The notes: generated from the letters alone by a model not told the origin. A stretch of DNA of 64,000 nt from Desulfovibrio piger ATCC 29098 (GCF_000156375.1 NZ_DS996355.1:1-64000); one strand, 5' to 3'. Positions 1-8,855 are shown, counted from the first letter of the stretch. Numbers and translations are program-made.

Positions 1-409
1 CGCACTACGAAAGATTTCTCGCCCTGCATTTGATTCTGATCGTCCCCGGTATCCGCCGGGGATTTTTGTTTTGAGAAGGAATGAAGGCGTTGATCTCCCA
101 TGCCTGTCTAGCGCCTGATTTAAAATTCGCTGCGATGCCAGACGGATCGCATCACTACGCCGTTACCCGGCAGGAGTATAGGACCTGGAGGAAGTTACCC
201 GGGATCGGTTACCTTCCAAGGAGAGGACAGAGGGGCAAGGATGGCGGTTGGAAGGGCTTTGGGCTGGCGTCCAGCGTGTAAAAGGATGGGGCATGCTAAC
301 GCTGCTGACTTTTATTGTTGCTATTTTTAAAAAAAACGTGTTACTCGTGAGCATCCGAACGATAGCTGGCGAGGATCCTGTATTTTGCAAAACATAAGGA
401 GAAAACAGC
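1..409. other. Leader region of the Ni/Co operon, no convincing gene
   Basis: A terminator hairpin (43-72) closes the previous, off-window transcript. From 73 to 409 the only sizeable frame (81-281, 66 codons) shows no family features. The region should hold the operon promoter and 5' leader, but I cannot place a clear -35/-10 pair. No cobalamin riboswitch core was found. The first gene has a good ribosome-binding site, AAGGAGA, at 396-402. Confidence 0.6.
43..72 (+). terminator. Intrinsic terminator of upstream gene
   Basis: TCCCCGG (43-49) pairs with CCGGGGA (56-62) around a six-base loop, followed by a T-rich tract. Confidence 0.75.
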
Positions 410-1180
410 ATGTGGAAGACAGCGTGCATGGTATTTGCCCTGCTCATCTGCCTTACTGGCCAAGCCGAAGCTCATTTTGGCATGATTATCCCTTCGTCTT
501 CGACGGTGATGGAAAAAAAAGAAGCGTCCCTGAAGTTGGATATCTCCTTCTCTCATCCTATGGAGATGCAGGGCATGGATATGCAGCAGCCCCAGTCCCT
601 GACCGTCACGGTGGACGGGAAGACCGAAAATCTTAAACCGCTGCTCAAGCCGGTTTCTATTATCGGACATCAGGCGTGGCAGGCTACTTATAGCGTCAAG
701 CGCCCTGGCGTGTATCAATTCGCCATGGAACCCGCCCCCTATTTTGAGCCTGCAGAAGACTGCTTTATCATCCACTATACCAAGACCGTAATAGCTGCCT
801 TCGGCGAGGAGGAGGGCTGGGACGTCCCCCTGGGGCTGAAGACGGAGATTGTTCCTTTGACTCGCCCCTTTGCCAATTACAGCGGTAATCTCTTCCAGGG
901 GCGCGTACTGCTGGACGGAAAGCCTGTGCCCGGTGCCGTGGTGGAAGTGGAATATTACAATCGTGATGATGCCTACACGATCCCTAATGTCTACTTTACG
1001 ACCCAGGTGATCAAGGCTGACGAGAACGGCGTCTTTACGTACAATGTCCCTTGGGCGGGCTGGTGGGGCTTTGCCGCCCTGAATACGGCTAAGGAAAAGA
1101 TGGATCATCAGGGCTCGCCCAAGGATGTGGAGCTGGGCGCGGTGATCTGGGTAGAATTCACGGCTCCTCTGAAGAGATAG
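410..1180 (+). CDS. nikK: NikK-like periplasmic component of Ni/Co ECF transporter (DUF4198)
   Basis: 256-residue exported protein with a cleavable signal peptide (residues 1-22, ending GQAEA) followed by a beta-rich DUF4198-type domain. Right after cleavage comes HFGMIIPSS, and a Met/His-rich patch (SHPMEMQGMDMQQP, about residues 45-58) could handle metal. In this family such proteins sit next to CbiM/NikM-type ECF transporters and are thought to deliver or sense Ni/Co in the periplasm. It is the first gene of a five-gene operon and is separated from cbiM by a hairpin. The start is set by the RBS AAGGAGA eight bases upstream. Nickel rather than cobalt is inferred from the NikK/NikL arrangement. 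Confidence 0.8.
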   Translation: MWKTACMVFALLICLTGQAEAHFGMIIPSSSTVMEKKEASLKLDISFSHPMEMQGMDMQQPQSLTVTVDGKTENLKPLLKPVSIIGHQAWQATYSVKRPGVYQFAMEPAPYFEPAEDCFIIHYTKTVIAAFGEEEGWDVPLGLKTEIVPLTRPFANYSGNLFQGRVLLDGKPVPGAVVEVEYYNRDDAYTIPNVYFTTQVIKADENGVFTYNVPWAGWWGFAALNTAKEKMDHQGSPKDVELGAVIWVEFTAPLKR

Positions 1181-1197
1181 GCGTAAACTCATGTCAG

Positions 1198-1225
1198 CAC
1201 GGCAGCGGAGAGGTCCGCTGCCGTG
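1198..1225 (+). other. Intercistronic hairpin between nikK and cbiM
   Basis: CACGGCAGCGG (1198-1208) pairs perfectly with CCGCTGCCGTG (1215-1225) around a six-base loop. There is no T-tract, so an RNA processing or stability element is more likely than a terminator. The cbiM RBS (GAAGGA) lies at its 3' foot. Confidence 0.55.
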
Positions 1226-1236
1226 AAGGAAAAACG

Positions 1237-1875
1237 ATGCATATCGCGGAAGGTGTCCTTTCTCCCGCCGTTCTTGCGGGCGGTGCTGTTCTGGCTCTGG
1301 CGGGCACAGCGCTGGGGCTGCGCAAACTGGAGTATGATCGTCTGGTAGCTGTGGGGATCCTGTCAGCGGCTTTTTTTGTAGCCTCGCTTATCCATGTGCC
1401 GGTGGGACTGTCCAGCGCCCATCTGGTGCTCAATGGGCTCGTGGGGGTCCTGTTGGGCTGGGCGGCCTTCCCATCCATCCTGGTGGCCCTGTTACTCCAG
1501 GCGCTGCTTTTTCAGTTCGGCGGCATCACGGTATTGGGAGTCAACGTTTTTACTATGGGCTTTGCTGCTGTGATCTCCTGGTATGTGTTCCGGGCCATTT
1601 GCTATCTCTGCCCCGGTATGAAGGGCGTACGCGTAGCTGCCTTTATGGGCGGGGCCTTGGGCGTAGCGTTGGCCGCCGTGCTGACGGCACTTGCCCTGGC
1701 TTTCACCGATGAGGGTTTTTGGCTGGCTGCGCGGCTTTTGCTGCTGGCGCATTTGCCGGTCATGCTGGTGGAAGGGCTTGTCACCATGTTCACGGTCTCC
1801 TTCATCATGCGTGTGCGCCCGGAACTGCTGGGTGTGGCCCCGGTGCGGCCGGGTAGCGGACAGGAGGGTGCATGA
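1237..1875 (+). CDS. cbiM: Ni/Co ECF transporter substrate-specific component CbiM/NikM
   Basis: 212-residue integral membrane S-component that binds the metal ion and works with CbiQ (T-component) and the CbiO ATPase. The N-terminus is the family hallmark MHIAEGVLSP: the free amino terminus and His2 form the metal site in characterised CbiM/NikM proteins, so the start at 1237 is well supported. Several hydrophobic segments follow across the whole length. RBS GAAGGA at 1225-1230. The stop overlaps the next start in an ATGA junction, indicating translational coupling. Confidence 0.9.
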   Translation: MHIAEGVLSPAVLAGGAVLALAGTALGLRKLEYDRLVAVGILSAAFFVASLIHVPVGLSSAHLVLNGLVGVLLGWAAFPSILVALLLQALLFQFGGITVLGVNVFTMGFAAVISWYVFRAICYLCPGMKGVRVAAFMGGALGVALAAVLTALALAFTDEGFWLAARLLLLAHLPVMLVEGLVTMFTVSFIMRVRPELLGVAPVRPGSGQEGA

Positions 1876-2522
1876 ACGCTTATACAAGGATTTGTGCGGG
1901 GAGCCTGTGCCTGATGCTGCTCCTTATATTTGCCGAGGTCGCACAGGCGCACCGGGTTAATATCTTTGCTTGGCTGGAGGGGGAGACCGTGCGGGTGGAA
2001 TGCTCTTTCCGCCGGGATTCGCCGGTGCAGCAGGGGAAGATCATCGTCTTTGACGCGCAGACCGATACGGAACTGCTGCAGGGCAGAACGGACAAAAAAG
2101 GGACATTCGTCTTCCCTGTCCCTGCAGCCGTTCGCCAGGGGCACGGACTGCGTATCCGCATCCTGGCTGGGGAAGGACATCAGAACGAGTGGCACATGGA
2201 TGCCGCCGAATTCTCCAGTCTGCTGCCTGCCGGGACGGCTCCCATATCTTCGGCGGAAGAAGGGGCTGGATCTCTTCCGGCGAAGCTGGTTTCCGATGCC
2301 GGGAGCGGATCTGCCGCTTCAGCTGTAGTGACGGGAGCCCTGAGTCGCAAGGACGTGGAAGCGATCGTCGATGCGGCATTGGACCGGCATCTGGCACCCT
2401 TGCGTCGTGCCCTTGCCGCCGGCAACGGAGCGGAGCCAAGCTTGCGAGACATCGTGGGCGGGCTGGGCTGGATCATGGGCCTGGTGGGGATCGGGCTGTA
2501 CTTTTCCCGGCGTCGGCCCTAG
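1872..2522 (+). CDS. nikL: NikL-like accessory component of Ni/Co ECF transporter
   Basis: 216-residue protein with an N-terminal signal/anchor (residues about 5-26), a small beta-rich extracytoplasmic domain starting AHRVNIFAWLEG, a low-complexity Ser/Ala linker, and a C-terminal TM helix (about 194-211) ending SRRRP. This architecture matches NikL, the one-TM accessory protein found with NikM/NikQ/NikO systems. It overlaps cbiM by four bases and lies nine bases before cbiQ. The His just after the predicted signal cleavage may bind metal (inference). Confidence 0.75.
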   Translation: MNAYTRICAGSLCLMLLLIFAEVAQAHRVNIFAWLEGETVRVECSFRRDSPVQQGKIIVFDAQTDTELLQGRTDKKGTFVFPVPAAVRQGHGLRIRILAGEGHQNEWHMDAAEFSSLLPAGTAPISSAEEGAGSLPAKLVSDAGSGSAASAVVTGALSRKDVEAIVDAALDRHLAPLRRALAAGNGAEPSLRDIVGGLGWIMGLVGIGLYFSRRRP

Positions 2523-2531
2523 CATAGCCTG

Positions 2532-3290
2532 ATGTTCGACCAGCCTTTTGTCCGGGATTCCTTTATCCAGCAGATCGATCCGCGTATGCGCGTACTGCTG
2601 GCGGTTCTGCTGGCGGTGGCCCTGGCCCTGTTGCGGCAGATGACGGCCTGCTGTCTGGGGCTGGGGTTGGGCTGCGTGCTGCTGGGATTGGCGCAGGCTC
2701 CCCTGGGGCCTCTGTGGCGGCGTCTGGTGGCTATCAACATGTTCATCCTGTTCCTGTGGCTGGTCACGCCCTGGACGACGCCGGGGGCCGTAGTCTGGCA
2801 GTGGCATTTCATCCAAGTCAGCAGGGAAGGGGTGTATCTTTCCCTGCTGGTGACACTCAAGTCCAATGCCATAGCCTGTGTTTTTCTGGCCCTGGTGGCT
2901 AGCTTGCCCGCCGCGACCTTAGGGCATGCCCTGGAGCGTCTGGGCTGTCCTGACAAGCTGGTCTTCCTCTTCCTGTTTACCGGTCGTTATATCCATTTAT
3001 TGGCTGGGGAATGGCAGGATTTGATGATGGCGGCCCGTCTGCGCGGGTTCCGGCCGCGTACGAATCTGCATACGTACAGAACAGTCTCCTCCTTGTTGGG
3101 GCTGCTGCTGGTGCGCAGCCATGACCGTGCCCAGCGTACGCACGAGGCTATGCGTCTGCGTGGTTTTTCTGGACGTTTTCATTCGCTGGATAGCTTTTGC
3201 CTGCGCCCGGTGGATGTGCATTTTGCACTGGCCACGGTATGCTGTCTGGCCTGTATCCTGTGGTTTGAGGCGGGAGGAATCATCCTGTGA
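2532..3290 (+). CDS. cbiQ: Ni/Co ECF transporter transmembrane component CbiQ
   Basis: 252-residue T-component of the energy-coupling-factor transporter. Multiple TM segments are present (about residues 15-45, 60-78, 95-125, 225-245). The two cytoplasmic coupling motifs of the family, which dock to the ATPase, are visible as AARLRGFRPR (about 165-174) and AMRLRGFSGR (about 203-212). Its last codons overlap the GTG start of cbiO. Confidence 0.9.
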   Translation: MFDQPFVRDSFIQQIDPRMRVLLAVLLAVALALLRQMTACCLGLGLGCVLLGLAQAPLGPLWRRLVAINMFILFLWLVTPWTTPGAVVWQWHFIQVSREGVYLSLLVTLKSNAIACVFLALVASLPAATLGHALERLGCPDKLVFLFLFTGRYIHLLAGEWQDLMMAARLRGFRPRTNLHTYRTVSSLLGLLLVRSHDRAQRTHEAMRLRGFSGRFHSLDSFCLRPVDVHFALATVCCLACILWFEAGGIIL

Positions 3291-4048
3291 GCCGGTCGGT
3301 GAGCGTTGAGGAAAATATTTTCAGTCTGGAACAGGTGGAGGTGACCTATACGGGTACGCGTGGGCCGCGCCGTGTTCTGCAAGATGTCTCTTTCGCCTTG
3401 GCCCCCGGGCAGCGGATAGGCCTTTATGGACCCAACGGCAGCGGTAAGACGACCCTGTTTCGCTGTATCACCGGCTTGGTACGGCCCAGTAAGGGACTGG
3501 TCCGTTTCCACGGGAAGGCCCTGCATGACGAAAAGGGTTTCCATGCCCTACGCTGCAAGGTGGGTTTTGTGCTCCAGCATGCTGATGATCAGCTCTTTTT
3601 TCCCACGGTACTGGAGGATGTAGCCTTCGGACCGCTCAATCTGGGCCTTTCAGCGGCGGAAGCCGGGGAACAGGCCCGGGCCACGCTGCAGCGTTTGGGC
3701 CTGTCCGGTTTTGAGCAGCGTCTGACACACCACCTGTCGGGCGGAGAAAAAAAACTGGTGGCACTGGCCACGGTGTTGGCCATGGATCCTGAGGCGCTGT
3801 TGCTGGACGAACCCACCAATGACCTGGATCAGGAGGCCCGCCAGCGGCTCATCGACATCTTATGCGATCTGCCCACGGCCAGGATGGTCATTTCCCATGA
3901 CTGGGACTTCCTTTCCCGGGTCTGCGGGGAATACCGGACGATCCGTGAGGGGCACCTGCTGGCTTGCGCGCCGGACGTCCGTCACAGTCACGAGCATGTC
4001 CATCCGTTGGGAGGGGAGCCACATTGGCATCTTTCCATAGCGGATTGA
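3287..4048 (+). CDS. cbiO: Ni/Co ECF transporter ATP-binding protein CbiO
   Basis: 253-residue ABC ATPase that powers metal uptake with CbiQ and CbiM. Walker A is GPNGSGKTT (about residues 47-55), the Q-loop is FVLQHADDQLF, the signature is LSGGEKKL (about 149-156) and Walker B is LLLDEPTNDLD (about 170-180). A His-rich tail (RHSHEHVHPLGGEPHWH) may bind or sense metal. It starts with GTG at 3287, overlapping cbiQ by four bases. The operon ends in a strong terminator just downstream. Confidence 0.92.
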   Translation: MSRSVSVEENIFSLEQVEVTYTGTRGPRRVLQDVSFALAPGQRIGLYGPNGSGKTTLFRCITGLVRPSKGLVRFHGKALHDEKGFHALRCKVGFVLQHADDQLFFPTVLEDVAFGPLNLGLSAAEAGEQARATLQRLGLSGFEQRLTHHLSGGEKKLVALATVLAMDPEALLLDEPTNDLDQEARQRLIDILCDLPTARMVISHDWDFLSRVCGEYRTIREGHLLACAPDVRHSHEHVHPLGGEPHWHLSIAD

Positions 4049-4052
4049 AGGG

Positions 4053-4095
4053 GAACTGCCCGGGGCGCCACGATCGGACCCCGGGCAGTTCTTGT
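4053..4095 (+). terminator. Terminator of the Ni/Co operon
   Basis: AACTGCCCGGG and CCCGGGCAGTT form a long GC-rich stem (4054-4090), followed by TCTTGT. The first U-run is short, but the stem is strong and lies directly after cbiO. Confidence 0.75.
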
Positions 4096-4159
4096 CTAGG
4101 GGCTGCCGTCGGAATGCGCTGCATCGTGAGAGCTGTCGGACACGGCGATTCTTTGCATA

Positions 4160-4190
4160 AAAAGAAAAAGCCCGTACGGTGACGGGCTTG
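4160..4190 (-). terminator. Terminator of the zinc-motif membrane protein gene
   Basis: AAGCCCGT (4168-4175) and ACGGGCTT (4182-4189) form a hairpin. On the minus strand it is followed by a T-rich run (complement of 4160-4169). Confidence 0.75.
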
Positions 4191-4212
4191 GGGATCGGGA
4201 TCAAAAGGCTGC

Positions 4213-4506
4213 TTATTCGCGGGGCGGGAGCTCGCGGCCACCTTCCTGGAGGCGCTCCAGGAATTTGTCGCGGCATTCGTAGCTGCAGAAACGGTAGACC
4301 TTGTCACCGTCGCGCACGGAGATATTGCCGTCCACGGAGACATAGGTGCCGCATTCGGGGTCTTTGACCATTTCGCCGGCAGCGACCTTGCGCTCGACTT
4401 CAGCGGCCTGGTCTTCGGCGTTTTCCTTTTTCTTCTTCAGAAAATCATTGGCAAACAGTCGGTACAGGACGTAAACGGCCAGACCCAGCACAAGCCATTT
4501 CCACAT
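4213..4506 (-). CDS. Small membrane-anchored YHS/TRASH-like protein (PP0621-like)
   Basis: 97-residue protein. The N-terminal TM helix (MWKWLVLGLAVYVLYRLF) is followed by a Lys-rich charged linker and a C-terminal small zinc-motif domain: DPECGTYV, then VYRFCSYECRDKF, which resembles YHS/TRASH folds with conserved Cys pairs. The ATG at 4506 is preferred over an in-frame ATG 13 codons upstream because AAGGAGAG precedes it at proper distance. Function is unknown; similar proteins are short, single-TM and possibly metal-binding. Confidence 0.7.
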   Translation of the reverse strand: MWKWLVLGLAVYVLYRLFANDFLKKKKENAEDQAAEVERKVAAGEMVKDPECGTYVSVDGNISVRDGDKVYRFCSYECRDKFLERLQEGGRELPPRE

Positions 4507-4585
4507 ATGGTCGCTCTCCTTCTCCTGCGTAGAGCAGGGTCTCATTCTTTATCGCAACCCAGGATAGCATAAGAGTTTTTGCGCG

Positions 4586-5098
4586 TCACTGAAAAATTCT
4601 CTGACCTTCCTGTCGATACTGGAGCCCGGCCAGCCATTGCGCCGGGGTGCGACCGTGGATACGGCAGGCGGCGCCTACGTCACACAGAGGGATGAGGACG
4701 AAGGCCCGCTGGCACATGCGCGGATGGGGGACGATGCTTTCCGGCGCGTCGCACCGGCTGTCCCCAAAGAGCAGCAGATCCATGTCGATGCAGCGCGGCC
4801 CGAAGCGCAGGGCGGGATCGCTGCTGCGCTGCCTGCCCAGCAGTTTTTCCTCCGCCAGCAATGCCTGGACGAAGCTTTGCGGGGTCCAGTCGGCATCCAG
4901 CTCCATACGGACGACCTGATTGTGGAACCAGGGCTGGTCCGCATAGTCCTGCGGTTCGGTCAGGTAGACGCCGGAGAGCGCATCCACCCGGGCACGGGGC
5001 AGGGCGCGCAAGCGTTCCACTGCCAGGGAGAGCATGTGCGCGGCATCGGGCGTATTGGAGCCCAGACAGACAAAAACGGTGATGGTCGGTGCGGTCAT
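4586..5098 (-). CDS. folK: 2-amino-4-hydroxy-6-hydroxymethyldihydropteridine pyrophosphokinase
   Basis: 170-residue HPPK, transferring pyrophosphate from ATP to the pterin alcohol in folate synthesis. Visible family features: FVCLGSNTPD near the N-terminus, YLTEPQDYADQPWFHNQVV, and the signature RFGPRCIDMDLLLFGD with the metal-binding Asp pair. The start at 5098 has AAGGAGG just upstream. The reading frame continues far upstream without a stop, antisense to xerD, but that part is a shadow. Divergent from xerD with 75 bp between them. Confidence 0.92.
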   Translation of the reverse strand: MTAPTITVFVCLGSNTPDAAHMLSLAVERLRALPRARVDALSGVYLTEPQDYADQPWFHNQVVRMELDADWTPQSFVQALLAEEKLLGRQRSSDPALRFGPRCIDMDLLLFGDSRCDAPESIVPHPRMCQRAFVLIPLCDVGAACRIHGRTPAQWLAGLQYRQEGQRIFQ

Positions 5099-5173
5099 GG
5101 CCTCCTTGTAGACATTTGCCCGGATGCTGTCAAAAATCTTGCCCAATCCGTCCAAGGCAGCTAGCATGATGAC

Positions 5174-6112
5174 ATGACGGAAAAAAGCGTATTGCCTGAG
5201 GCGACGGAGCGATCCCTGCAGATCCTGAAAAAACAGATCCCGGCCTGGGGGGAATACCTGCTGGCCCAGCGGGGCCTTTCCATGCGTACTGTGGTCTCGT
5301 ACCGGCAGGATCTGGAAAACTTTTTCCTTTTCCTCGACGAGCTGGACGCCGGAGACAAGACCAGCCTCGATGAGCATGATCTGTTTTTGTATCTGGCCTG
5401 GTTGCGGGCCCGGAAGAATGCGGGGCGCACGCTGGCCCGGCGTTTGTCGGCATTGCGGGGCTTTTTTGAGTATACGGTGGAAGAAGGCCTGCTGGAGAGC
5501 AATCCCGCCAGCTTGCTGGAAAGCCCGCGTCTGCCCCAGTACCTGCCGGAAGTCCTGAGCAAGGCCGAGATGGACCGCTTGCTGCAACTGCCGGACATGC
5601 GCGAGAAATGCGGCCGCCGTGATCGCTGCCTGCTGGAGATGCTCTATGCGGCGGGCCTGCGCGTCTCGGAGGTCTGCAACCTGCTGGTGGCGGATGTGGA
5701 CATGCAGCGGGGGCTGGTGCTGGTGTCGGGCAAGGGCGCCAAGGACAGGCTTGTGCCGCTCCATTCCCTGGTGCTCGACTTGTTGCAGCAATGGCTGTCC
5801 TTCTGGCGTGACGATTTTTCGCCCCAGAGCCGCTACCTTTTCCTCAACCGTTCCGGCAAGGGCCTGAGCCGCCAGTACGTCTGGAAGATGGTCAAGAAAT
5901 ACGCCCTGCTGGCGGGCATACGGCGTTCCATCTCGCCGCACACCTTCCGCCATTCCTTTGCCACCCACCTGCTTGAAGGGGGGGCTGACCTGCGGGCCGT
6001 GCAGCTTTTGCTGGGCCATGCCGACATCAGCGCCACCGAGATCTATACCCATGTGCAGGCCGAGCGCCTCCATGCCCTGCACAGGCAGTTCCATCCACGG
6101 AGTCAGTCGTAA
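5174..6112 (+). CDS. xerD: Tyrosine recombinase XerD/XerC
   Basis: 312-residue chromosome-dimer-resolution recombinase. N-terminal SAM-like domain (about 20-110) and catalytic domain with Arg in GLRVSEV (about 164), Lys in SGKGAKDR, HTFRHSF, LLGHADI and the nucleophile Tyr in TEIYTHV. Length is standard for Xer proteins. It is unlinked to phage genes and overlaps the next gene in a TAATG junction. The XerD versus XerC choice is by overall resemblance only. Confidence 0.88.
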   Translation: MTEKSVLPEATERSLQILKKQIPAWGEYLLAQRGLSMRTVVSYRQDLENFFLFLDELDAGDKTSLDEHDLFLYLAWLRARKNAGRTLARRLSALRGFFEYTVEEGLLESNPASLLESPRLPQYLPEVLSKAEMDRLLQLPDMREKCGRRDRCLLEMLYAAGLRVSEVCNLLVADVDMQRGLVLVSGKGAKDRLVPLHSLVLDLLQQWLSFWRDDFSPQSRYLFLNRSGKGLSRQYVWKMVKKYALLAGIRRSISPHTFRHSFATHLLEGGADLRAVQLLLGHADISATEIYTHVQAERLHALHRQFHPRSQS

Positions 6113-8793
6113 TGTCCGCATCTTCTCCCCGGGTCCTGGTCACCTGCCATGCCAATGCCGATTTCGATTCCTTCGCGGCCATGCTGGCTGCCCATTTTTT
6201 GTATCCCGACAGCCTGCTGCTGTTCCCCGGGACACAGGAGCGCGGCCTGCAAAAGGTCGTGGGCTCGCTGGATGCCAAACGCTACCATCTGACCGACAGT
6301 GCCGACATCCCCTGGGACGAGATCACCCACCTCGTGCTGGTGGATACGCGCCAGCGGGAGCGTGTCCGGCATGTGTCGGCTCTGCTGGATAAGGAAGGGG
6401 TGTCCGTGGAGGTCTGGGACCATCATCCGGCCTCGTCCGAGGACGTCCCGGCCCAGACGAGCCATGTGGAGACCGTGGGGTCCGTGACGGCCCTGCTGGT
6501 GCGGGAGCTGCGGCAGCGGGGGACCGTGCTGGAAGCCGCGGACGCCACCCTGCTGGGGCTCGGCATCTACGGGGATACGGGCTCGTTCACCTACAGCTCC
6601 ACCACACCGCTGGATTTTGAAAGTTCTGCCTGGCTGCTGACCCAGGGCATGGATGTCAATGCCATCAACGAGATGGCGGCCCATGAGCTGACCAGTCTGC
6701 ATGTGCGGGCCCTCAACAGTCTGCTGGAATCGGCGCGCGTCTACCATATCAACAATGAACCGGTGGTCATCGCCGAAGCCTCCATGGAACACTATCTGGG
6801 GGATTTCGCCTATCTGGCCCACCGGCTGATGGAGATGGAAAAGTTTACGGTGCTCTTTGCCGTGGGCCGCATGGAGGACAGGGTGCAGGTGGTGGCCCGC
6901 AGCCGCAGCGATGCCATCAATGTAGGCCGCATCTGTGCGGAGCTGGGCGGGGGCGGTCATGCCTATGCCGCGTCGGCCTCCATCCGCAACCTGACCCTCA
7001 ACGAGGTCCATGACGCCATCGTGCGCAACCTGCACATGCAGGCAGGACCGGAAAAGACCGCCAGCGATTACATGTCGTCACCGGCGGTGGGGATCGAGTC
7101 GGACCGCAGCATGCGCGAGGCCGATACCCTGATGATGCATTTCGGCCTCAAGGCCGTGCCTGTGTTCAAGCCCGGGACACGGCACTGTATCGGCATCCTG
7201 GATGCCCAGACGGCGTCCCGCGCCACCAGCCACAAGCTGGGCGACCGGCCTGTGGACGACTACATGCGCCGCAATATCAAGACGCTGGCGCCGGATGCGC
7301 CCCTGCGGGACATCTCGTCCATCATCGTGGGCGGACGGCAGCGTCTGGTGCCCATCGTGGACAAGGATCTGGTGGTGGGGGTGGTGACCCGCACGGACCT
7401 CATCAACGTCATGACCTCCGAGCCCGGTCAGGTCCTGGACTATCAGGAGAACAATTCGCGCGAGCGCAATGTGGCCAAGCTGCTGCGTGACCGTTTGCCT
7501 GCGCGGGTGCGTCATCTGCTGGAGCTGGCGGGCCGTCTGGGGCAGCAGCTGAACATGCCTGTCTATGTGGTGGGCGGCTTCGTTCGCGACCTTTTGCTGG
7601 ATCGGCCCAACCATGACGTGGATTTCGTGGTGGAGGGCGAAGGCGTGGCCTTTGCCCGTGCCCTGGCCGCCGAACTGGGCGGCCGTGTGCGCGAGCATCG
7701 CAAGTTTTTGACGTCCATGGTCATCTACCATGACGAAGACGGGCTGGAACAGCGTATCGACGTGGCCACCGCACGCCTGGAGTATTACGAATCCCCGGCA
7801 GCCCTGCCCACGGTGGAGCTCTCGTCCATCAAGATGGACCTGTTCCGGCGCGACTTCACCATCAATGCCCTGGCCATCCGCCTGGATTGCACGCCCTACG
7901 GGCAGCTGGTGGACTTTTTCGGCGGGCAGCGCGACATCAAGGAGGGCGTGCTGCGCGTGCTGCACACCCTGAGCTTCGTGGAAGATCCCACGCGCAGTCT
8001 GCGCGCGGTACGTTTTGAGCAGCGCTACGGCTTCCATATCGGGCCCAGCGCGGAAAAGCTCATCAAGAACCTGCTCAGCCTGCACATGCTGGACAAACTG
8101 TCCGGAAAGCGTATCTTCAACGAATATACCCACATATGCGACGAAGAGGACCCGGCGGCCTGTTTCGAGCGTCTGGACGGCCTGGGCCTGTTGCGGGCCC
8201 TGGGGCCTTCACTGTCTTTGACACCGAGCAAGCGCCAGATCCTGCAGCAGGTGTGTTCCATGCTCAACTGGTACCGCCTGCTGTATTTCGATGAAAGCGT
8301 CGAGAACTGGCTGATCTACTTCCTGGCACTGGGGCACCGCCTGAATTATGCCGAAGTCTCCGCCAACTTCGCCGCCCTGGGCCTGCCCGAAGGGCGCAAG
8401 CAGGAGATATTGCAGCAGCGGGAGTCCATGCGGCATGTGCAGCCCAAACTGGCCCGCTGGCAAAAGGCCTTTGAGGCCGGGACGGGCCGGATCAGCGAGC
8501 TGTATCTGCTGCTGGAAAAATTCTCGCTGGAATTTTTGCTCTACATCATGGCCGGAGTGGAAGACAGCGGGCTGCAAAAGAACCTTTCCCGTTACATCAC
8601 CCAGTGGCGCCGTGAAAAGCCGGATATCGACGGCCGGGATCTGCGCGACATGGGCATCGCGCCGGGGCCGCTGTTCGGGCGCATCCTGCGGGCCGTGCTG
8701 GTCGGCAAGCTGGATGGAGAGACGCCGGATGCGGACAGCCAGCGTCGTCTGGCGCTGGACATGGCCCGGCAGGAAGGCGTATTTCCCAAATAA
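6112..8793 (+). CDS. DHH-CBS-tRNA nucleotidyltransferase/poly(A) polymerase fusion
   Basis: 893-residue three-part protein. A DHH phosphoesterase domain (about 1-310) has CHANADFDSFAAM, the DHH motif in VWDHHPASS and the DHHA1-type GGGGHAYAASASI. A CBS pair (about 315-430) begins SDYMSSPAVG. A class II nucleotidyltransferase of the poly(A) polymerase/CCA family has VGGFVRDLLLDRPNHDVDF (about 484-502) and the downstream RRDFTINALA motif. Such fusions in deltaproteobacteria are annotated as A-adding or CCA-adding tRNA enzymes. What the DHH part hydrolyses and what the CBS pair senses are not known. Overlaps xerD by one base. Confidence 0.88.
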   Translation: MSASSPRVLVTCHANADFDSFAAMLAAHFLYPDSLLLFPGTQERGLQKVVGSLDAKRYHLTDSADIPWDEITHLVLVDTRQRERVRHVSALLDKEGVSVEVWDHHPASSEDVPAQTSHVETVGSVTALLVRELRQRGTVLEAADATLLGLGIYGDTGSFTYSSTTPLDFESSAWLLTQGMDVNAINEMAAHELTSLHVRALNSLLESARVYHINNEPVVIAEASMEHYLGDFAYLAHRLMEMEKFTVLFAVGRMEDRVQVVARSRSDAINVGRICAELGGGGHAYAASASIRNLTLNEVHDAIVRNLHMQAGPEKTASDYMSSPAVGIESDRSMREADTLMMHFGLKAVPVFKPGTRHCIGILDAQTASRATSHKLGDRPVDDYMRRNIKTLAPDAPLRDISSIIVGGRQRLVPIVDKDLVVGVVTRTDLINVMTSEPGQVLDYQENNSRERNVAKLLRDRLPARVRHLLELAGRLGQQLNMPVYVVGGFVRDLLLDRPNHDVDFVVEGEGVAFARALAAELGGRVREHRKFLTSMVIYHDEDGLEQRIDVATARLEYYESPAALPTVELSSIKMDLFRRDFTINALAIRLDCTPYGQLVDFFGGQRDIKEGVLRVLHTLSFVEDPTRSLRAVRFEQRYGFHIGPSAEKLIKNLLSLHMLDKLSGKRIFNEYTHICDEEDPAACFERLDGLGLLRALGPSLSLTPSKRQILQQVCSMLNWYRLLYFDESVENWLIYFLALGHRLNYAEVSANFAALGLPEGRKQEILQQRESMRHVQPKLARWQKAFEAGTGRISELYLLLEKFSLEFLLYIMAGVEDSGLQKNLSRYITQWRREKPDIDGRDLRDMGIAPGPLFGRILRAVLVGKLDGETPDADSQRRLALDMARQEGVFPK

Positions 8794-8855
8794 AAGAGCG
8801 GCGTTCAGGGCAGGACTTGCCCTTGGCGCGCAAGCCGTGTATTGAGGAAAAGAAA

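Noticed and set aside
81-281. 66-codon frame before the Ni/Co operon
   Set aside because: No family pattern, no operon partner and a poor ribosome site; treated as leader sequence.
338-344. GTGTTAC half-site resembling the nickel regulator NikR site of Desulfovibrio
   Set aside because: The expected second half (GTAACAC at 13-14 bases distance) is missing, so the match is only seven bases.
4586-6121. Long minus-strand frame that joins folK with about 340 upstream codons
   Set aside because: The upstream codons are antisense to xerD and have His/Gln-rich shadow composition; the true folK start is at 5098.
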